Positions 59,403 through 64,000 of a stretch of 64,000 nt of DNA are shown here, piece by piece. Source of the DNA: Mesostigma viride (lineage: Eukaryota > Streptophyta > Mesostigmatophyceae > Mesostigmatales > Mesostigmataceae); NCBI GenBank assembly GCA_009746045.1, contig RPFO01000153.1:188001-252000 (forward strand), in the 5' to 3' direction. Numbering within the stretch: the first letter of the stretch is position 1; each line of letters starts with the position of its first letter. The notes under the pieces are model-generated. The model was given only the letters and a program-made list of their open reading frames with translations, was not told the origin of the DNA and ran no database searches. Both the position numbers and the translations under genes were made by a program.

Positions 59403-60102
59403 CTTGCGTGTCATGCTACAGTCGGCCGGGGTAAAATTGGCTCCAGAATTCTCAATTCTCAAATTCTCAGAGGGCGGGGGCTGAGGTTGACTGGTAGTAC
59501 TGTACGATGGTGTTGGACGGAATTTCGGTCAGCGTTGCGGACTTTGCATCTCACGTTGTACATGGAAAAGAGCCATTGCGTCGCGCTGTGCTGTGGCGAA
59601 CTTATTCTCCGCTGTCGGATGGCACCGTCGATGCTCGTCGATGAACCCAACGCAAGCCATGTACCAAAATAAGTACAAAAAAGCGCGGCGGCACCTTGCG
59701 GTGAGTTTGGTAAGTTACAGAGCTTGAAGCCCGGCGACTCCGCGTCAAGCAGTCCGCAGGTAGTCCGCCGGCGTGAATGAAGTGACAATTTTGACAATTT
59801 GACAATTTGAGAACCGGCGACAACCTAGTATGGGTAAAAGTAGTAACATATTTATGCAAGTCGGGGTAAAATACAGTTACGCCAAAAAGCTGCTAACTTC
59901 CTCCCCATGCATGAAGGTCCAATGAAATATGGGCACCTTACTGTTTTCTTGTCAGCCAATCACCTGAAAACATGGATTAGCTGTTTGATATAAATGGGAG
60001 CTCCGGTGCGATGCAGTCCGTAAAGGCGTGTTGCCGATGGCTGCGAAGAATGGTAGGTTGCCTTGTTAGACATGTCTCCCTTAGGCATTAGCCACACATC
60101 CA
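58998..60102. other. Spacer without recognised genes
   Basis: No convincing protein. It contains an (AAGT)n microsatellite (59355-59403). Two direct copies of a gtcgg..ggggtaaaat word lie at about 59420 and 59860, which could border an unrecognised repeat. It lies 3' of the mitochondrial carrier gene. Confidence 0.5.
59355..59403 (+). repeat. (AAGT)n microsatellite
   Basis: About 12 units of taag. Confidence 0.95.
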
Positions 60103-63100
60103 TCACACAGTGCTGATGTCAAAAAAATTCTTCAAGACTTCGTAGGTACAGAATGCGATGCTGACGCCCGGAATAACCTGGGCAAGCCAAAAGCCAACAG
60201 CAACGCACAGGGTGTATTAAAGTCAGTACGGTAGAGGGTGTGGAGGGGGCAGAACAGCAGGAGGTGGATCAAGGCAGAAAGGGTGAGAAGACATTGCCTT
60301 TTCCTTGGTCTGCGCACAAAAACCTGCGGCTTTCATAGAATTACGGATGTGTGCACAGGAGAGTCACCGCGGACTTTTACGGGGGACGATGTGCGTAGAG
60401 GAAACAGCGGAATCCCTACAATCCAGGCCGTGGAGCCAAGAAAAGTATCTAGCTGTGGGTTTCTTGCCGAGAACGACAAGAGCCACTCACAACAGGCATC
60501 ACGTCAACATCGGTCCTTGTAAAGCAATCCAGAGAAACGTGCAAGCCATCCAAGTAGATGCTGGCAACTAATAGCTACATCACTGCAGCACACGGCGCCA
60601 AACATTCCGACGCGAGCCGTGCATCTGCATCGGTGAACCCTATCGGGAGCAGGATGAATGAGGCAGGAACGGAATGTTGCGCAGAGGCAGAGTAGCAGGA
60701 CCTTGATGCCACCCACAATGGCCATTGATGGTTACTCTTCTCGACGCCCCCCCACCGAGAACAATGTCCAGTTCCCACCATGAGTACAGTTGTAAGGGTG
60801 TCATGCATACCTCCCCACCTTGCAATACAAATAGTCATGCGTACCCCCCCATCTTGCAATACAAATAGTCATGCATACCCCCCCACCTTGCAATACAAAT
60901 AGTCATGCATACCCCCCCATCTTGCAATACAAATAGTCATGCATACCCCCCACCTTGCAATACAAATAGTCATGCATACCCCCCACCTTGCAATACAAAT
61001 AGTCATGCATACCCCCCCACCTTGCAATACAAATAGTCATGCATACCCCCCCACCTTGCAATACAAATAGTCATGCATACCCCCCCATCTTGCAATACAA
61101 ATAGTCATGCATACCCCCCCACCTTGCAATACAAATAGTCATGGCGCTCCTGCCCACCTTGCAATACAAATAGTCATGGCGCTCCTGCCCACCTTGGAGT
61201 ATTCGGTGACGATGCCACCCACCTTGGAGTATTCGGTGATGATTCCCCGGTACAGCCCGCGCACGCCATCCTGCTTGAGGATGAAGAGGAAAATCGAAAG
61301 CATGCCGCCTTTGTACTTGGCCGCCGCGCCGGCCGCACCCTCAAGCTGCATGCGGCGCCGCACAAGGTCCAGCGGGAACGTGGCTGGCGACGCCGAGGGG
61401 GAGGGGGGAAGGGGACAAGAGGTGCGAGGGGCGATGGTTAGGAGACAAGAACACGAGGGGCGAGGGGCGAGGCGCGAGGGGCGAGGGGCGCAGGGCGAGG
61501 GGCGCAGGGCGAGGGGCGCAGGGCGCGGGGCGCGGGGCGCGGGGCGCGGGGCACGGGGCGCGGGGCGAGGGGTGCGGGGCGAGGGGTGCGGGGCGAGGGG
61601 CGAGGGGCGAGGGGCGAGGGGCGAGGGGCGAGGGGCGAGGGACGAGGGGCGAGGGGCGAGGGGCGAGGGGCGAGGGGCGAGGCGCGAGGCGCGAGGCGCG
61701 AGGGGGGAGGGGCGGGGGGCGGGGGGCGAGGTGCGAGGTGCGAGGTGTTCACAGTAGGCGGAGCATAGCAGGCGTGAATGTGACAAAGCACACTCGCACA
61801 CGCCAGGCGGGCACATGGCAAGAAGCCATCGACATCAACGAAACCATAGAAAATCAATCATGCCAAAGCCTAGCCTAGAGAACTGACCATGGGGCGTGCA
61901 GGGAGCCGTGCTCCTGTGTGCCAGCTGCAAGCGATGGCGTGCGTGTGACGATACCTTTACTGTGCGCATGCATGGCTACATATAACGAGCGTAGCATGCA
62001 CGCAAGGCACATCCAGCATGCACCCAGCAGGCGCGGCCACGAGTGCGAGCTCACCCGAGGAGACGGCTGGGTGTGTGGGTGTGTTGGCTAGCAACGCCAC
62101 CACCACCTTGAGAACACACCAACAGCGGCCTTCAGGCTGGGTCACCAGAGGACGAGGGGATGTACATGAAGATGCACCCACCCAGTGATGTGTGATGGGG
62201 AGCGATGGCTCACCAGAGGACGAGATGATGCCGGCCACGCTGCCGCACGTAAGGCTGACAGCAACGGTGGACGCGTGCGGGGCCAGGTAGAGCCACTCCT
62301 TCTTCAGCGACTCGTAGACGGAGAAGTTGATGGCCAGGTTGGGGCCCACGCCCTGGGGGTAGGGGCCAACCCATGACGTGCCAGTACACGGTGGCATGTC
62401 ATGCCGCCCCCAAACCCCAACCATACATCGCCCCCAACCACAACCATACACCGCCCCAAAACACAACCATACACCGCCCCAAAATACAAACATGCACAGC
62501 GCCCAACCACAAACATGCACCACCGCAAAACAAAAACATGCACAGCGCCACGTGAACCAGCAAGGCAACAGCTGGTAGTGGATGATCGGGGGGAGGATGC
62601 GGGGGCGGGGGCAAGGATGTGGGTGTGCGTGAAGGTGAATGAACCGGCACAAGGGCATGTTTGAGATGGGGATGGGGCAGACACCGATGATGTCAGCTGT
62701 GCTCATTTTCATCACTGAAGAGTGGCGCTTTCAGCACCGCACTAGATACCCCCAGGGAGGGCTAGCGTGCAGATGCCCCCCAGAGGTGATCCCCGCCCCT
62801 TGTTCCAAGGTTAGCCTTTCCTTGGACAATGAGGAAAACCAAAGCAAGTGACAGATGCTGTCGATGATGGCAATTCACACAAGACACATAGGCTGCTGTG
62901 TTGCTCTATACTCTGGTATAGATACTACTGTACTGCCAAGCGTACAAGGCATCCGAAACCTGCACTGGTTTCGTGATGGCATGCCGGCTGGGTGAGGCAC
63001 CCACAGGGTCCCTGGGGTGACCCATCCACCCACCATTTCCTCGCCATCGACCTTGTGCAGCAATCTTAACTCGCTAGTTGGACTCACCACCAGCTCGTCC

Positions 63101-63248
63101 AGCAGCACGCTACGACTGCTAACAATCCTTAATCCTGGGTACTCACCACCAGCGTGGCGCCCAGCCCCTTGTAAAGGCCGCGCAAGCCCTCGTCGCGGAC
63201 GATGGTGGCCAGTGCGTGGCGGATGCCCTTGTAGTAGATTAGCGTGGT
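60103..63248 (-). CDS. Mitochondrial carrier family (SLC25) protein, 3' four exons
   Basis: Exons in transcript order: 63248-63147, 62352-62214, 61383-61223, 60177-60103. Phases fit and encode 158 residues to the stop at 60103. The sequence has carrier hallmarks: YYKGIRHALATIVRDEGLRG, LYKGLGATL, GVGPNLAINFSVYESLK, a third-repeat signature FPLDLVRRRM, GLYRGII, and a last exon VIPGVSIAFCTYEVLKNFF. It resembles plant carriers of the CoA/adenine-nucleotide group (SLC25A16/42 side). The substrate is not assignable. Such proteins are about 300-350 residues, so the N-terminal half is off the window or unrecognised. The third exon has two in-frame donors 30 bp apart (61223 and 61193). Confidence 0.88.
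60800..61185 (+). repeat. 32-33-bp minisatellite in the last carrier intron
   Basis: About 11 units of caccttgcaatacaaatagt plus catgcatacccccc. In transcript sense each unit contains GCAAG/gtgggg, a copy of the nearby exon's splice-donor context. Confidence 0.92.
61390..61750 (+). repeat. GGGGCGA-type G-rich tandem repeat
   Basis: About 40-50 heptamer units of ggggcga and variants (ggggcgc, agggcga) in the carrier intron upstream of exon 61383-61223. Long open frames here are artefacts. Confidence 0.92.
62400..62560 (+). repeat. ~21-bp imperfect tandem repeat
   Basis: Units built on ccatacaccgccccaaaaca and variants (catgcacagcgcccaacca) in the carrier intron just upstream of exon 62352-62214. 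Confidence 0.8.
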
Positions 63249-63249
63249 C

Positions 63250-64000
63250 TGTGCCGTGATGAGCAGTGGGGAGAACAGATAACAAAATGATAGGGTGAGC
63301 GCCCCTTGCAGTAGATCAGCCTGGTCTGTTTGATGCGCGGGGACAACACAGAATGCTATCAATCAGCATCGTTTGCAAGAAATGTAGGTGTAGCGTTCAT
63401 AGATAGAGGCGTGGTCGGGTATAGGACGCTGGTTGAGGCTGAGAGTAGTGCGGTTGATGGGTGTGGGGAATCCATACCGCGGGTAGATCAGTGGCCGACG
63501 AGCGACAGACACACACACGCATGCACACACACATCACACACGCACACACGCGCCGCATGCACACACACATCACACACGCACACCCACACGCGCGCATGTG
63601 TCCACTAGGCTTCGCGAGGGCCTCTTCTTCATCGTCGTCCCTTTGCCCCGTTCTAGCACACCCACGTCGCGGCTGCAGGCAACCGTACGCAGGCGCCCTC
63701 ACCCCCTCCATGGGACAAGGGCAGCCAACCCTTCCTGCAGCGCCCTCCCCCCCACAACAGCAGCCAACCCTTCCTGCAACAACCTTCCCCCCACAACAGC
63801 AGCCAACCCTTCCTGCAGCACCCTTCCCCCCACAACAGCAGCCAACCCTTCCTGCAGCACCCTCCCCCCCACAACAGCAGCCAACCCTTCCTGCAACAAC
63901 CTTCCCCCCACAACAGCCACAGGCGGTCATCGCAACCGTCATAGGCATGCCGTGGGTGGGTACATGCGACTTGCCTGCGTCGCATGGCCACAACTTAGGG
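63250..64000. other. Carrier intron or upstream region, no further exon found
   Basis: No convincing upstream carrier exon was seen. It holds a degenerate copy of the 63248 exon start at 63300-63335, a CACACG-rich microsatellite (63515-63597) and a tandem repeat (63700-63920). Confidence 0.5.
63700..63920 (+). repeat. ~37-bp tandem repeat, six copies
   Basis: Units of cccacaacagcagccaaccc plus ttcctgca(g/a)ca(c/a)cctt. The open minus-strand frames here (AVVGG, LLLWGE) are artefacts of the repeat. Confidence 0.92.

Overview
This is a nuclear window from an intron-rich eukaryote. There is no operon structure. Three multi-exon genes can be rebuilt with GT-AG introns and matching phases. The rest is retrotransposons, MITEs and tandem repeats. 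A plant-type STY8/17/46-like kinase and a plant-like mitochondrial carrier point to the green lineage, most likely an alga, but I cannot name the species.

Layout. (1) About 1.45-24.2 kb, minus strand: a 23-exon gene for an ASPM (abnormal spindle) homologue, modelled at 2,872 residues. It has an ASH domain, two calponin-homology segments, about 23 IQ-like motifs and a helical C-terminus. Its introns hold minisatellites and a MITE. Its largest exon (3.5 kb) carries an acidic region and an Ala/Glu/Gln repeat. (2) About 25.3-37.6 kb, plus strand: a divergently transcribed 12-exon protein kinase of about 725 residues. One intron holds about 1.2 kb of GGT/GGC/poly-G repeat. (3) About 38.3-59 kb: no host gene recognised. 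This is a nested pile of mobile elements whose order of arrival can be read from target-site duplications (TSDs). It includes a full-length APE-type LINE (46089-52068) that sits inside a small TA-flanked DNA element and is itself split by a 656-bp hAT-type MITE. It also includes several ~2-kb elements that encode only a LINE-type ORF1 protein and nest inside one another. (4) About 60.1-63.2 kb, minus strand: the 3' half of a mitochondrial carrier (SLC25) gene. Its 5' exons lie off the window or were not recognised.

The most interesting part is the ORF1-only family, which resembles mammalian HAL1 (half-L1) in organisation. It shares short 5'-UTR blocks and a conserved 3'-terminal hairpin (5-bp stem, CAAC loop) with the full LINE. 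Each copy ends in a short AT-rich tandem tail. This suggests elements moved in trans by the LINE reverse transcriptase that still carry their own RNA-binding protein gene. All copies here are decayed by frameshifts. Exon borders were read by eye from splice consensus, open frames and phase agreement. No alignment or expression data were available.
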